A DNA stretch of 64,000 nt from Gemmatimonas phototrophica (lineage in GTDB: Bacteria > Gemmatimonadota > Gemmatimonadetes > Gemmatimonadales > Gemmatimonadaceae), in contig NZ_CP011454.1 of the NCBI RefSeq assembly GCF_000695095.2, positions 2,790,001 through 2,854,000 on the forward strand, given 5' to 3'. A model generated the notes under the pieces. It made no database searches and was not told where the DNA came from. It saw only the letters and a program-made list of their open reading frames with translations. Positions 9,701-17,423 of the stretch are shown here, piece after piece. The stretch's first letter is position 1, and every line of letters begins with the position of its first letter. The position numbers were made by a program, and so were the translations under genes.

Positions 9701-9815
9701 CCTTGGGGGCCGCCGCAGGGCGGGCAGCGCGAGCGGCGGTTCGGGGGGCCTGCGCCACCGCAATTGCGGGAGCAAGGCCAATCAGAACGAGAGATGCCGA
9801 AACGGTACGGCGCAT
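6741..9815 (-). CDS. Secreted sortilin/VPS10-like Asp-box beta-propeller protein
   Basis: 1024 residues with a signal peptide (MRRTVSASLVLIGLAPAIAV, cleaved around AQA). At least nine Asp-box motifs of the S/T-x-D-x-G-x-x-W kind occur through residues 90-770 (TTNGGESWEP, SGDAGKSWEF, TTDGGKTWKK, STDGGETWQN, SDDAGASWQM, SFDGGKTWSS, TNDYGKTWKL, SFDNGGHWQP and others), a ten-bladed sortilin-type propeller layout. A C-terminal region of about 200 residues holds a beta-sandwich-like part and ends in a helical stretch. Such proteins are often called 'glycosyl hydrolase BNR' without any shown hydrolase activity. A second member begins at 63361. Its role, perhaps peptide or glycan binding outside the cell, is inference. 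Confidence 0.87.
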   Translation of the reverse strand: MRRTVSASLVLIGLAPAIAVAQAPRTAARAARPAAAPKAPFMASVDPAQFQGLSYRLVGHSRGGRVTTVTGVPSQPKTFYMGVASGGLWRTTNGGESWEPITDHKVPVGSMGSVAVADSDPNVIWLGTGSDGVRSNVSTGRGIYRSGDAGKSWEFRGLYNAGQIGAVRIHPTNPDIVWVAAYGDIFKPNNDRGVFKTTDGGKTWKKTLYVSDSTGAMDVELQPGNPNVVFAWMNRIERKPWSIISGSREGGFYKSTDGGETWQNLRGNGLPNELIGKGNIGVTAANPNRLYALVEALPGGGLYRSDDAGASWQMVNSTPGLITRPFYYTSLGTDPNNADVVFAGAETFYKSTDGGKTVTPFRTPHGDNHDIWINPNNSNTMVQSNDGGANVSFDGGKTWSSQDIQPTAEFYGVWLDNAFPYNLYMAQQDNSTYIVPSLNNVFNMASVRVGPGCETGPIIPHPSDENIVHGNCKGQYAVMNMKAGVTKNYWIGAQSLYGNDGGDLIFRMQRTTPMATSPHDPKVLYYGSQYLHRTRNNGASWEKISPDLTAFPKCCQGGSGQPITRDVTGEEFYSTLYAITESSLEKGVIWTGSNDGPFSVTRDDGKTWTRITPKGLGDGGRVAWIDASPHRKGSAYYATYRYLLGDYKPYIYLTNDYGKTWKLLTDGTNGIAADVPVRVVREDPVREGLLYAGTEFGLYVSFDNGGHWQPFNLNMPIIPINDIRVHKGDLVIATQGRAAWILDNIAPLQQIGPTTASAALTVFRPRDGYRTNVGQSYLGPTVDYYLSSAPADTVRIEILDAAGKTVNSFKSGVVPVQPPRRRGADDDPDESMMAGRGGVAAMASGPTLNLVTKNVGMNRFVWNVQHQNGLGAPPGQYTARITVAGQTQSVPLRVRIDPRLAADGTTEADLQAQFAHNVKMRDMVADVNALLARVRTAEQKYKGATGAAADTARQVKEVSEVVNTQPIRYGKPGLQAHITYLAGMTARADQKVGQDALERYTVLRQELEAVKAKLDRAIGPQRRM

Positions 9816-9939
9816 GCGTCAGGGAGGGTTAAAGGTGCAGCCGAGGTGCGAGGCTTCTTGTAAGCATACGTACGTGCGGCCTTCGTGTTGAGCTTTCCGA
9901 CGATAGAAAGGCGCTGCGGCCAGATGGTCACACCGGCGG

Positions 9940-10956
9940 CTAGCGGGCGATGGCCCCCGCCTCGATGCCCTTGGCCAGGTCGAAAACCTGCCCCACCGCG
10001 CCCACCACACAGGTGGACCGGTCGAGCCCGAGCGTCCTGCGAAAGCGGTACACCACCTCCACGCCGGTACAGTGCGCGCCAATGAGCTGCCGCACGCCGG
10101 CCGCTTTGAGTCGTTGCTCTGTCCAGGCGAGGGTCTGCTCGGAGGCGTTGAACAAATGGATACCACCGATGAGCGCATGCACGTTCGCGGGACGCACACT
10201 CTCCCGCGCGTGATCGATGATGTTCACCACGCCGGCGTGACCACACCCCGTCAGCACCACCAGCCCCTGTTCCGTATCGAAGATCATCGACATGTCCTCG
10301 GGGACATTGTCTTCCAGCATGTCCGTTCCAACCTTCACCAATGCGGGGCGCGCCTGCGGATTGGACGAGCCCCAGTTGCGTTCGTTGTGCCGCCGCGGGA
10401 CCGGACCGGTAAGCCATACCCCTGGATACAATTCGGTGGGCTTGGCGTGCACCGTGAAATGCCCGCCCGTTTCCTCGTAGCGCGGGCGAAAACGATTCAT
10501 GGGATTGAGATCGTTGCTGTTGCCACTGCGTAGTCGCGGGGCGAAAATTCCCTCCCCCACATGTGCTGTCCCCAGGGCATCGGCGCGCTTGGACACGAGC
10601 TCCTTGCGGAGGGGGAGCAGACCAATCGTGTGATCGCCGTGATTGTGACTCAACACGACATCGGGCACGGTATCGAGGGCCACGTTCAGCTCACGCGCGT
10701 TGCGCGCCACCACGTCGTCGTGGGCGCCCGTGTCAAACAGCATGCGACGACCGTCCACCTCCACCAGCGCGGCAAATCCCCATTCGCCAATGCCGGCGTC
10801 GGCAAGCATGGTGGAGAGTATCGTGATACGCAGCTGACTCACCTTGCGGCGCGTCGTGGTGAACGGTGCGGCGGCACTCTGCAGCAACGACGGCATCACC
10901 GGCAACGACAAACCGGCGAGCGTCAGGTGGCGGATAAGTTCGCGACGTGATGTCAT
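9940..10956 (-). CDS. Exported metallo-beta-lactamase-fold hydrolase (COG1237-like)
   Basis: 338 residues from the ATG at 10956. The N-terminus MTSRRELIRHLTLAG carries a twin-arginine pair before a hydrophobic stretch, suggesting Tat export. The MBL metal motif is LSHNHGDHTIG (HxHxDH class), followed by GCGHAGVVNII and the late histidine in GAHCTGVE. This pattern fits the MBL group annotated with dihydropterin-aminobenzene phosphate synthases, where most members have unknown substrates. It lies 40 bases after the first D-aminoacylase-like gene and is probably the third gene of that operon. A hydrolase of a product of those enzymes is possible but unproven. Confidence 0.85.
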   Translation of the reverse strand: MTSRRELIRHLTLAGLSLPVMPSLLQSAAAPFTTTRRKVSQLRITILSTMLADAGIGEWGFAALVEVDGRRMLFDTGAHDDVVARNARELNVALDTVPDVVLSHNHGDHTIGLLPLRKELVSKRADALGTAHVGEGIFAPRLRSGNSNDLNPMNRFRPRYEETGGHFTVHAKPTELYPGVWLTGPVPRRHNERNWGSSNPQARPALVKVGTDMLEDNVPEDMSMIFDTEQGLVVLTGCGHAGVVNIIDHARESVRPANVHALIGGIHLFNASEQTLAWTEQRLKAAGVRQLIGAHCTGVEVVYRFRRTLGLDRSTCVVGAVGQVFDLAKGIEAGAIAR

Positions 10957-10996
10957 GTGATGTGGTTTGGAGAATCGTTCAGAGCTGTCGGCCGAG

Positions 10997-12631
10997 CTAC
11001 TGGGCGCGCAGGACCCGCCCCGGACTGGCGAGATGCTGACCATCGCGCACGGCCACCTCGCCGTTCACGATCACGGCACTAATCCCTTCCGGATACTGAA
11101 AGGGGTTCGCAAAGGTCGCCGTGTCCGCCACGGTCGCCGGATTCAACACCACCACGTCGCCAGCCATGCCCACCGCGAGTCGCCCCCGGTCGCGCAGGTG
11201 TACCCGATCAGCCGGACGTGCGGTCATCTTGTGGATCGCATCGGCAAAACTGAGCGCCTTGCGTTCGCGCACATATCTCGCCAACACGCGCGGCATCGAC
11301 CCCGCGCCGCGCGGATGCGGACTGCCACGCCGGGTCGGACCATCAACAGCAAAGGCGCCACCGTCAGAACAGACCATCGCGAAATCGTGCGCCAGCAACC
11401 GATCCAGATTGTCCTCGCTCATGGCGAACCCGAGCATACCCACTTCCAGCCGATTGCGTCGCAACAGCCCTACGGCTGCGACATAGGGATCCTCTCCGCG
11501 CGCCCCCGCCCACGCTCCCAAGCGCTTGCCTTCAGCGTCGCGGTCCACAGGGTTCTCGACCCGTGCGATTTGCACGTTGTCCCAACCGCCAATCACGTCA
11601 ACCTTCGCTAACGACTCGGTGCGAATGCGCGCAGCCGTGGCCGGATTGTCGAGCCGCGCGAGAAACGCCTCGGCACCGCCGTCGCGGGCCCAGACCGGAA
11701 ATAAATTGGTCAGGCCAGTGGAGTAGGCAATCCACGGATACACATCGAACCAGGCGTCGATGCCCGCGGCCCGTGCGTCCCGCAACCGGGCCAGAGACGC
11801 GTCGATCTTGGGCCAGTTGCGCGTGCCCTGCTGCTTGAGGTGTGAGACCTGCAACGGGCAGCGTGCGCCGCGGGACACCGCAATGGATTCATCGATCGCT
11901 TCCAGCAGCTGATCGTCTTCGTTGCGCATGTGCGTGGCGTACGGCAGCCCACGTGACGACAGCGGACGGCACAAGGCAATGAGCTCCTCCAGCGGCGCAA
12001 ACGCCCCGGGTGTGTATTCCAACCCCGTTGACGCGCCGCAAGCGCCTTCGGACAGCGCCCGCTCGACCAGCGCCGTCATCCGCGTCAACTCCGCAGCGGT
12101 CGCCTTGCGGTCCGCTTCACCAATGACCTTTGCCCGCACACTACCCAGCCCGATCATCGCCGCCACATTGATCGCGGGTTTCACACCGTTCAGCTGACGC
12201 TCCCAGTCGGCAAAGGAATCGCCGATCGCCCCGCTGAAGGAGGAGCTTCCATCCGCACCCGCGACAATGGTCGTGATGCCCTGACGGATCACCGATTCCG
12301 CGCGCGGATCCTCACGCAACGATCCATCACCGTGCGAATGGATGTCCACGAACCCGGGCGTCACCGCCAGCCCACGCGCGTCGATCTCTACGGTCCCGCG
12401 GGCGGCAAGCCGAGCACCCAATTCGCTGATGCGGCCGCCGCGAATTGCCACGTCCATTTCCCGGCCAGCGCCACCCAACCCATCAAACACGGTGCCGCCG
12501 CGCACCACCAGATCATGGGCCTGACGACCTGGCGCATGCACAAACGGCCCCATGGCTCCAAGCACCGGAATGGCGCCGAGGACGGTCGTACCCTGCTTCA
12601 CAAACTCGCGACGACTGTGTGGGCTGCTCAT
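10997..12631 (-). CDS. N-acyl-D-amino-acid deacylase family protein (Tat-exported)
   Basis: 544 residues with a twin-arginine signal (SRREFVKQG, then hydrophobic). Amidohydrolase-superfamily layout: DLVVRGGTVFDG small beta domain, then PGFVDIHSHGDG with the HxH pair at residues 98-100, THMRNEDDQL and VSHLKQQG supplying the later histidines, and MVCSDGGAF supplying the catalytic Asp. These match D-aminoacylase/dihydroorotase-like enzymes that remove acyl groups from D-amino acids. The Cys ligand of the classical enzymes is not obvious (the site reads VAGADGSS). It follows the paralogue by 11 bases. The exact substrate is unknown. Confidence 0.88.
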   Translation of the reverse strand: MSSPHSRREFVKQGTTVLGAIPVLGAMGPFVHAPGRQAHDLVVRGGTVFDGLGGAGREMDVAIRGGRISELGARLAARGTVEIDARGLAVTPGFVDIHSHGDGSLREDPRAESVIRQGITTIVAGADGSSSFSGAIGDSFADWERQLNGVKPAINVAAMIGLGSVRAKVIGEADRKATAAELTRMTALVERALSEGACGASTGLEYTPGAFAPLEELIALCRPLSSRGLPYATHMRNEDDQLLEAIDESIAVSRGARCPLQVSHLKQQGTRNWPKIDASLARLRDARAAGIDAWFDVYPWIAYSTGLTNLFPVWARDGGAEAFLARLDNPATAARIRTESLAKVDVIGGWDNVQIARVENPVDRDAEGKRLGAWAGARGEDPYVAAVGLLRRNRLEVGMLGFAMSEDNLDRLLAHDFAMVCSDGGAFAVDGPTRRGSPHPRGAGSMPRVLARYVRERKALSFADAIHKMTARPADRVHLRDRGRLAVGMAGDVVVLNPATVADTATFANPFQYPEGISAVIVNGEVAVRDGQHLASPGRVLRAQ

Positions 12632-12642
12632 GACTCGCTCCC

Positions 12643-14370
12643 CTATCGCTTGGCACCGGGGCCGAGCACCACCCGTCCCGGGGTCGCACCGGTGTGCTCA
12701 CCATTGCGCAGCACCGGCACACCATTCACAAACACGTCGCGGACTCCGGTGGCGTATTGGTGTGGCTGCTCGAACGTGGCGTTATCGCGAACGGTCGCGG
12801 GATCAAAGATCACGACATCACCATACGCGCCGGGCGTCAGTGTTCCGCGGCGCGTCAGGCGCAAATTGGTGGCCGGCAAGCTGGTCATGCGTCGCACAGC
12901 TTCCTGCAGGGTGATCACCTTGTCCTCCCGCACATACTTGCCGAGGACGCGGGCGAAGGTGCCGTAGGCGCGCGGGTGCGTATTGCTCTTGAGAAAATTC
13001 CCTTCGGGCGCCATGGATCCGGCATCCGATCCCACGCTGACCCAGGGCTTCTTCAACTGCGCGGCAATGTTGTCTTCGGTAATGATGAAATAGATCGTCC
13101 CCACCCGCGTCCCATCTTTGATCACCAGATCCATGGCCGTTTCTTCCGGACTGGTGCCGCGCAGCTTCGCGACCGCGGCCAGCGTCTTTCCGGTGTACTG
13201 TTTCAGTGAATCGGCCTTGAACCCCGACAGCACCACCCGATCCGGTGAACCTGACGCCAGCAGGAGACTCTCCCACTTGTCGGTCGGGGTCCGCATTTCC
13301 TCGGCGACCTTCCGCCGAATGGCGGGGTCCTGGAGTCGCCGCGCCCACGCGGCATACCCGCCTTCCTGCACCCAAGGCGGCATCGCGGCATCGAGACCGG
13401 TGGCGCCGGCGGTGTAGGGATAGATATCGGCAGTGATCTGCAGCCCCTGCGCGCGGACGCTGTCAATGCGGTTGAGCACCCGCGCCATCTTGGGCCAGTT
13501 GGCCTCGCCGGCAGCCTTGAGATGATAGATCTCGGCGCGAGCCCCACTTTCACGGGCAATGGTGATGAGCTCTTCGACGGCCTCCTCGAGCCGCGCCCCC
13601 TCGCTACGCATGTGTGAGATGTACATGCCGCCGTAGGGCGCTGCGGCCTTCATGAGCGCCACCAACTCATCCGTCTTGGCATAAAAGGCAGGCGCATAGA
13701 TGAGCGACGACCCCACGCCCAACGCCCCCTCCTCCATGGCCTGGCGGACTTCCTGCTGCATCGCCTCGAGCTCAACGGGGGTGGGGGCACGATCATCCCA
13801 GCCCACATGATTGATCCGCACCGTGGTGGCCCCGACGAACGACGCAATGTTCGTACTGATCCCCTTCTTCACGAGCGAATCCTGGTAACCGCGCAGCGTC
13901 CGCCAGGTGATCGGGAATTTGATATCCCCCTGTTCGGCCAGCATGTCTGCCCGCAGCGTGTCCGACAGCGGCCCCATGGAGGTGCCCTCCCCCATGACCT
14001 CGAGGGTCACGCCTTGCCGGATATCCCCCTGGCTGCGCCCGTCCTCAATGAGGGTCTCGGTGGCCCAGCTGAGCATGTTGATGAATCCGGGGGACACCGC
14101 CATTCCCGTGGCATCCACCTCCAGCGTTCCCTTCCCGGTCACCTCTCCTACCGCAACAATGGAATCGCCCCGTAGCGCCACGTCGGCCGCGACCGGGGAG
14201 TTGCCCGACCCGTCGTACACCGTACCGCCGCGGATCACCACATCGTACGCCGGGGGCGAACTGCAGCCCACGGCCAAGGCTAGAGAACAAGCCACGGAGT
14301 GAAGGACAGAACGCGCAAGCCGAGGCCTGAACGAACGCCGAAAAAGCCGAGGAAAAGGACGGCCGATCAT
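12643..14370 (-). CDS. D-aminoacylase-like lipoprotein lacking the HxH metal motif
   Basis: 575 residues from the ATG at 14370, with a lipobox LAVGC placing the lipidated Cys at residue 36. The fold matches the D-aminoacylase paralogue: YDVVIRGGTVYDGSGN, ISHMRSEG, YHLKAAGEANW and SVGSDAGSMAPEG. The usual PGFxDxHxH motif reads PGFINMLSW at residues 94-102, and the Cys that bridges zinc in studied D-aminoacylases aligns by eye with Glu128 (VMGEGTS). The two later histidines and the Asp remain, so it may bind one metal or have changed chemistry. First gene of the three-gene minus operon, divergent from sulP. Confidence 0.87.
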   Translation of the reverse strand: MIGRPFPRLFRRSFRPRLARSVLHSVACSLALAVGCSSPPAYDVVIRGGTVYDGSGNSPVAADVALRGDSIVAVGEVTGKGTLEVDATGMAVSPGFINMLSWATETLIEDGRSQGDIRQGVTLEVMGEGTSMGPLSDTLRADMLAEQGDIKFPITWRTLRGYQDSLVKKGISTNIASFVGATTVRINHVGWDDRAPTPVELEAMQQEVRQAMEEGALGVGSSLIYAPAFYAKTDELVALMKAAAPYGGMYISHMRSEGARLEEAVEELITIARESGARAEIYHLKAAGEANWPKMARVLNRIDSVRAQGLQITADIYPYTAGATGLDAAMPPWVQEGGYAAWARRLQDPAIRRKVAEEMRTPTDKWESLLLASGSPDRVVLSGFKADSLKQYTGKTLAAVAKLRGTSPEETAMDLVIKDGTRVGTIYFIITEDNIAAQLKKPWVSVGSDAGSMAPEGNFLKSNTHPRAYGTFARVLGKYVREDKVITLQEAVRRMTSLPATNLRLTRRGTLTPGAYGDVVIFDPATVRDNATFEQPHQYATGVRDVFVNGVPVLRNGEHTGATPGRVVLGPGAKR

Positions 14371-14513
14371 GTCGCGGCAGTTGGGAGTGAGGCATGGACC
14401 GCAGAACCCAGCACTTCCCAAACTTGGCACGTATGCGTCCCGTGCGTTAGGCTCTCTCGTACCTCCCTCGTGTTGCGCAGCTTCCTTTCGCAGCGCCTCC
14501 CCACGCCCCGCGC

Positions 14514-16091
14514 ATGACCACTCCTCTCCCGGCGACTCCCGCGCGTACCGCGCCCCCTCAGTTGTTTACCCATTGGCGGGACGACCTCCCCGCCTCATTG
14601 GTTGTGTTTCTGGTGGCGCTGCCGCTGTGTCTTGGCATAGCGCTCGCGTCGGGCGCCCCGCTGTTGTCGGGGGTCATTGCCGGCGTGGTCGGCGGTCTGG
14701 TGGTGGGCGCCGTGTCTGGTTCCGCCCTCATGGTGAGTGGTCCGGCCGCCGGTCTGACCGCCATCGTGCTGGCTGGCATCACGCAAGTGGGGGGCTTCCA
14801 GCGGTTTCTTCCGGCAGTCATTCTCGGCGGCGCCATTCAAGTCGCGCTGAGTGTGGCCAAGGCTGGCGTGATCGGCTACTACTTTCCGTCGGCGGTTATC
14901 AAAGGCATGCTGGCGGCAATCGGCCTGACGCTCATCCTCAAGCAGATCCCGCACGCCGTAGGCTACGACGACGACTATGAAGGCGACTTCGCCTTCATCA
15001 GTCCGTCTGGTGAGAACACCTTTGATGCCATCGGCCACGCCCTCGGTCAGGTGCAGCCCGGCGCAATTGCCGTCGCCCTCTTGGGTGTGGCCCTCATGGT
15101 CCTCTGGCCGAAGACGCCGTTCGCTCGTATCAAGCTGTTTCCAGCCCCGCTCGCGGCCGTTGCGGTCGGGGTAGGGCTGAATGAGTTGCTGTTGGCGCTC
15201 GAACCATCCTTCGCGATTCGCGGCACCCATCTCGTCTCGCTCCCCACGACGGGCTTCAGCGGCATTGCCTCACAGCTCACCCGTCCCGATTGGAGTGCGC
15301 TGGCCGACCAGCAAGTGTGGATGTTGGCCGCCACCTTGGGTATCGTGGCCAGCCTTGAGTCGCTGCTCAGTCTTGAGGCCACCAACAAGCTCGACCCCGA
15401 AAAGCGCGATGCGCCCGCCAACCGGGAACTGCTGGCGCAGGGGCTTGGCAACATGATCTCGGGTTTCTTTGGCGGACTGCCAGTCACCGGTGTCATTGTC
15501 CGCAGTTCCGCCAATGTGGATGCGGGTGCCAGGACACGACTTTCGGCGCTCGCGCACGGCGTGCTGCTGGTCCTCGCCGTTGTGGTGATTGCTCCGGTAC
15601 TCAACCGTATTCCGCTGGCCGCATTGGCCGCCGTGTTGCTGGTCACCGGCTTCAAGCTCACCGCACCCGCCCTCTGGAAGAGCGCGTGGCGTCTGGGAAC
15701 GGCTCACTTCGTGCCCTTCGCCGTTACCATTGTGGCAATTCTGTTTACCGACCTGCTCAAAGGCATCGCGGTCGGTCTGGTTGTTGGCCTTGGCTACATC
15801 CTCGCTGAACACATGCGCCGCCCCGTGCTGACCAAGGTCAGCCCGCCCGGTGCCGTGCTGACGCGATATTTGTTGCCGGACCAGCTCACGTTCCTCAGCA
15901 AAGCGAGCCTGATGAACGTACTCGACGCGTTGCCCGAAGGGACGCGTGTGGAGATTGATGGACGCAAGACATCACGCTTCGACTACGATGCGCTGGAGGC
16001 GCTGATCGGGTTCCGTGAGACAGCGCGCACCAAGAACATCGACTACCGGCTCGTGGGGATTCCCGAGACCGACCTCACGCCTGCGCACTAA
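14514..16091 (+). CDS. SulP-family anion transporter (likely bicarbonate)
   Basis: 525-residue polytopic membrane protein. It opens with HWRDDLPASLVVFLVALPLC and GIALASGAPLLSGVIAGVVG, the SulP first helices, and continues with many hydrophobic segments through about residue 440. The C-terminal cytosolic tail is short (about 85 residues) and only resembles a reduced STAS domain. SulP proteins move sulfate, bicarbonate or other anions. The beta-carbonic anhydrase starting 11 bases after its stop favours bicarbonate, because such sulP-can pairs are widespread; this is inference. First gene of a three-gene operon ending at a strong terminator. Confidence 0.9.
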   Translation: MTTPLPATPARTAPPQLFTHWRDDLPASLVVFLVALPLCLGIALASGAPLLSGVIAGVVGGLVVGAVSGSALMVSGPAAGLTAIVLAGITQVGGFQRFLPAVILGGAIQVALSVAKAGVIGYYFPSAVIKGMLAAIGLTLILKQIPHAVGYDDDYEGDFAFISPSGENTFDAIGHALGQVQPGAIAVALLGVALMVLWPKTPFARIKLFPAPLAAVAVGVGLNELLLALEPSFAIRGTHLVSLPTTGFSGIASQLTRPDWSALADQQVWMLAATLGIVASLESLLSLEATNKLDPEKRDAPANRELLAQGLGNMISGFFGGLPVTGVIVRSSANVDAGARTRLSALAHGVLLVLAVVVIAPVLNRIPLAALAAVLLVTGFKLTAPALWKSAWRLGTAHFVPFAVTIVAILFTDLLKGIAVGLVVGLGYILAEHMRRPVLTKVSPPGAVLTRYLLPDQLTFLSKASLMNVLDALPEGTRVEIDGRKTSRFDYDALEALIGFRETARTKNIDYRLVGIPETDLTPAH

Positions 16092-16102
16092 CCGGAGCCG
16101 CC

Positions 16103-16873
16103 ATGGAAAACTTCCGCAAGATCATTCAGCACAATCATGAGTGGGCCGCCGCCATGAAGGCCGCTGACCCGGACTTCTTCGAGAAGCGAGCCGGCAAACA
16201 GGAGCCCCAATTCCTGTACATTGGCTGCTCCGACAGTCGGGTACCTGCAGACGCCGTAACCGGAACAGAACCGGGCGAACTGTTCGTGCACCGCAACATC
16301 GCGAATGTCGTGCTGCCCAGTGATCTGAACGTCATGTGCGTGCTGCAGTACGCCGTCGAAGTGCTCGATGTGAAGCACGTGATTGTCACCGGCCACTACA
16401 ACTGCGGCGGCGTCAAGGCGGCGATGGGGACCGCCAGCTATGGATTGGTGGACCTGTGGCTACAACCCATCCGCAACGTGGTGCGCTGGAACAAGCCCGA
16501 ACTGGACCAGATTCAGGACGAACAGTCGCGATTTGACCGCGTGGTTGAGCTCAACGTACTGGAGCAACTGTACCATCTTTCGGAAACGCCCATCATCCAG
16601 AACGCCTGGGCCAAAGGGCGCCGGCCGCTGTTGCATGGTTTGGTGTACGACATTCACGAAGGGCTGCTGCGCGAGATTGCCACGGGCGTGGATTCTCAGG
16701 AGGCGGCTGATGGTCTCGCGCAGCGACGGCAATCCGGGGTACCGGCAGGGCCGCCTCCCATTATGGGACGCATTGGAGGGCCTGTCCTTGTGGGCGACGA
16801 ACTCGCCGATCAGATAGCCAAGCGCGTCATGGATCGCATGGCCGCAGGCGCGAAGGACGCCTCCAAGAAGTAG
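16103..16873 (+). CDS. can: Beta-carbonic anhydrase
   Basis: 256 residues. Interconverts CO2 and bicarbonate. Zinc ligands are visible: Cys42 in GCSDSRVPA with the Asp44-Arg46 dyad, and His98 and Cys101 in TGHYNCGGV. The internal ELFVHRNIANVV motif is typical of the clade. The C-terminus has an extra stretch (GVPAGPPPIMGRIGG) beyond the usual about 215 residues. A GGAG ribosome-binding site sits just before the ATG. No signal peptide, so cytoplasmic. It is coupled to the upstream SulP transporter, suggesting coordinated bicarbonate supply or pH control. Confidence 0.95.
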   Translation: MENFRKIIQHNHEWAAAMKAADPDFFEKRAGKQEPQFLYIGCSDSRVPADAVTGTEPGELFVHRNIANVVLPSDLNVMCVLQYAVEVLDVKHVIVTGHYNCGGVKAAMGTASYGLVDLWLQPIRNVVRWNKPELDQIQDEQSRFDRVVELNVLEQLYHLSETPIIQNAWAKGRRPLLHGLVYDIHEGLLREIATGVDSQEAADGLAQRRQSGVPAGPPPIMGRIGGPVLVGDELADQIAKRVMDRMAAGAKDASKK

Positions 16874-16882
16874 CTTACACCA

Positions 16883-17365
16883 ATGGCCAAGATTCTTTCT
16901 CCTTTCAAGTCGCTCCCGTTGGAGCGCCGTCAGTGGCTCGTGCTCGAGGCACTGGCGAAGCATAAGGGCGCGAAAGCGCTGTACGCCCAGCGTATTGCTG
17001 CCAAGGGCGGCGGCTTCCGCGCTGCGACTCTCGTCACCTGGCCGGCGGATAAGGTCGGAAAGGAAGCGCTCCGACTAGGGGCCCTTACGCCGCAGGATGA
17101 ACTGGAACTGCTGCAACTGCTCTACGTCGATCTGGAGCCCCAGTATCAGATCACGTTCCTCGATGCCATGGGTATCGGGCACGAGAACGGGGTGCTGCCG
17201 GAAGATCTCGAGGTGCCGTACGCCAGCGCCGAGGCGGTACAACAGGGAGCCGCGGCCGTTCTGACGTCGCATGGTGACCAGGGTCGTCATTACCTGCGCA
17301 CCCTGGTGGTATACAATCTTCCCGCGTGGCCTGGCCTCGACACCATCGTGCCGGCCGAAGGCTGA
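16883..17365 (+). CDS. Conserved-looking protein of unknown function, third gene of the sulP-can operon
   Basis: 160 residues, soluble, no signal peptide, no membrane segment. I do not recognise a domain. The N-terminus is basic (MAKILSPFKSLPLERRQWLV), followed by an acidic helical middle (TPQDELELLQLLYVDLEPQY) and a mixed C-terminal part ending in LPAWPGLDTIVPAEG. It starts 9 bases after the carbonic anhydrase stop and shares its terminator, so it is very likely co-expressed. A role with bicarbonate handling is only suggested by position. Confidence 0.75.
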   Translation: MAKILSPFKSLPLERRQWLVLEALAKHKGAKALYAQRIAAKGGGFRAATLVTWPADKVGKEALRLGALTPQDELELLQLLYVDLEPQYQITFLDAMGIGHENGVLPEDLEVPYASAEAVQQGAAAVLTSHGDQGRHYLRTLVVYNLPAWPGLDTIVPAEG

Positions 17366-17385
17366 CCAATAAAGACTGAATGCAA

Positions 17386-17420
17386 CAACGCGCGGGTCGG
17401 CTCTGCCGATCCGCGCGTTG
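17386..17420. terminator. Terminator between the sulP-can operon and ffh
   Basis: 15-bp stem with one G-T pair: CAACGCGCGGGTCGG at 17386-17400 against 17406-17420, loop CTCTG. It lies between convergent genes and can serve both. Confidence 0.85.
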
Positions 17421-17423
17421 TGA

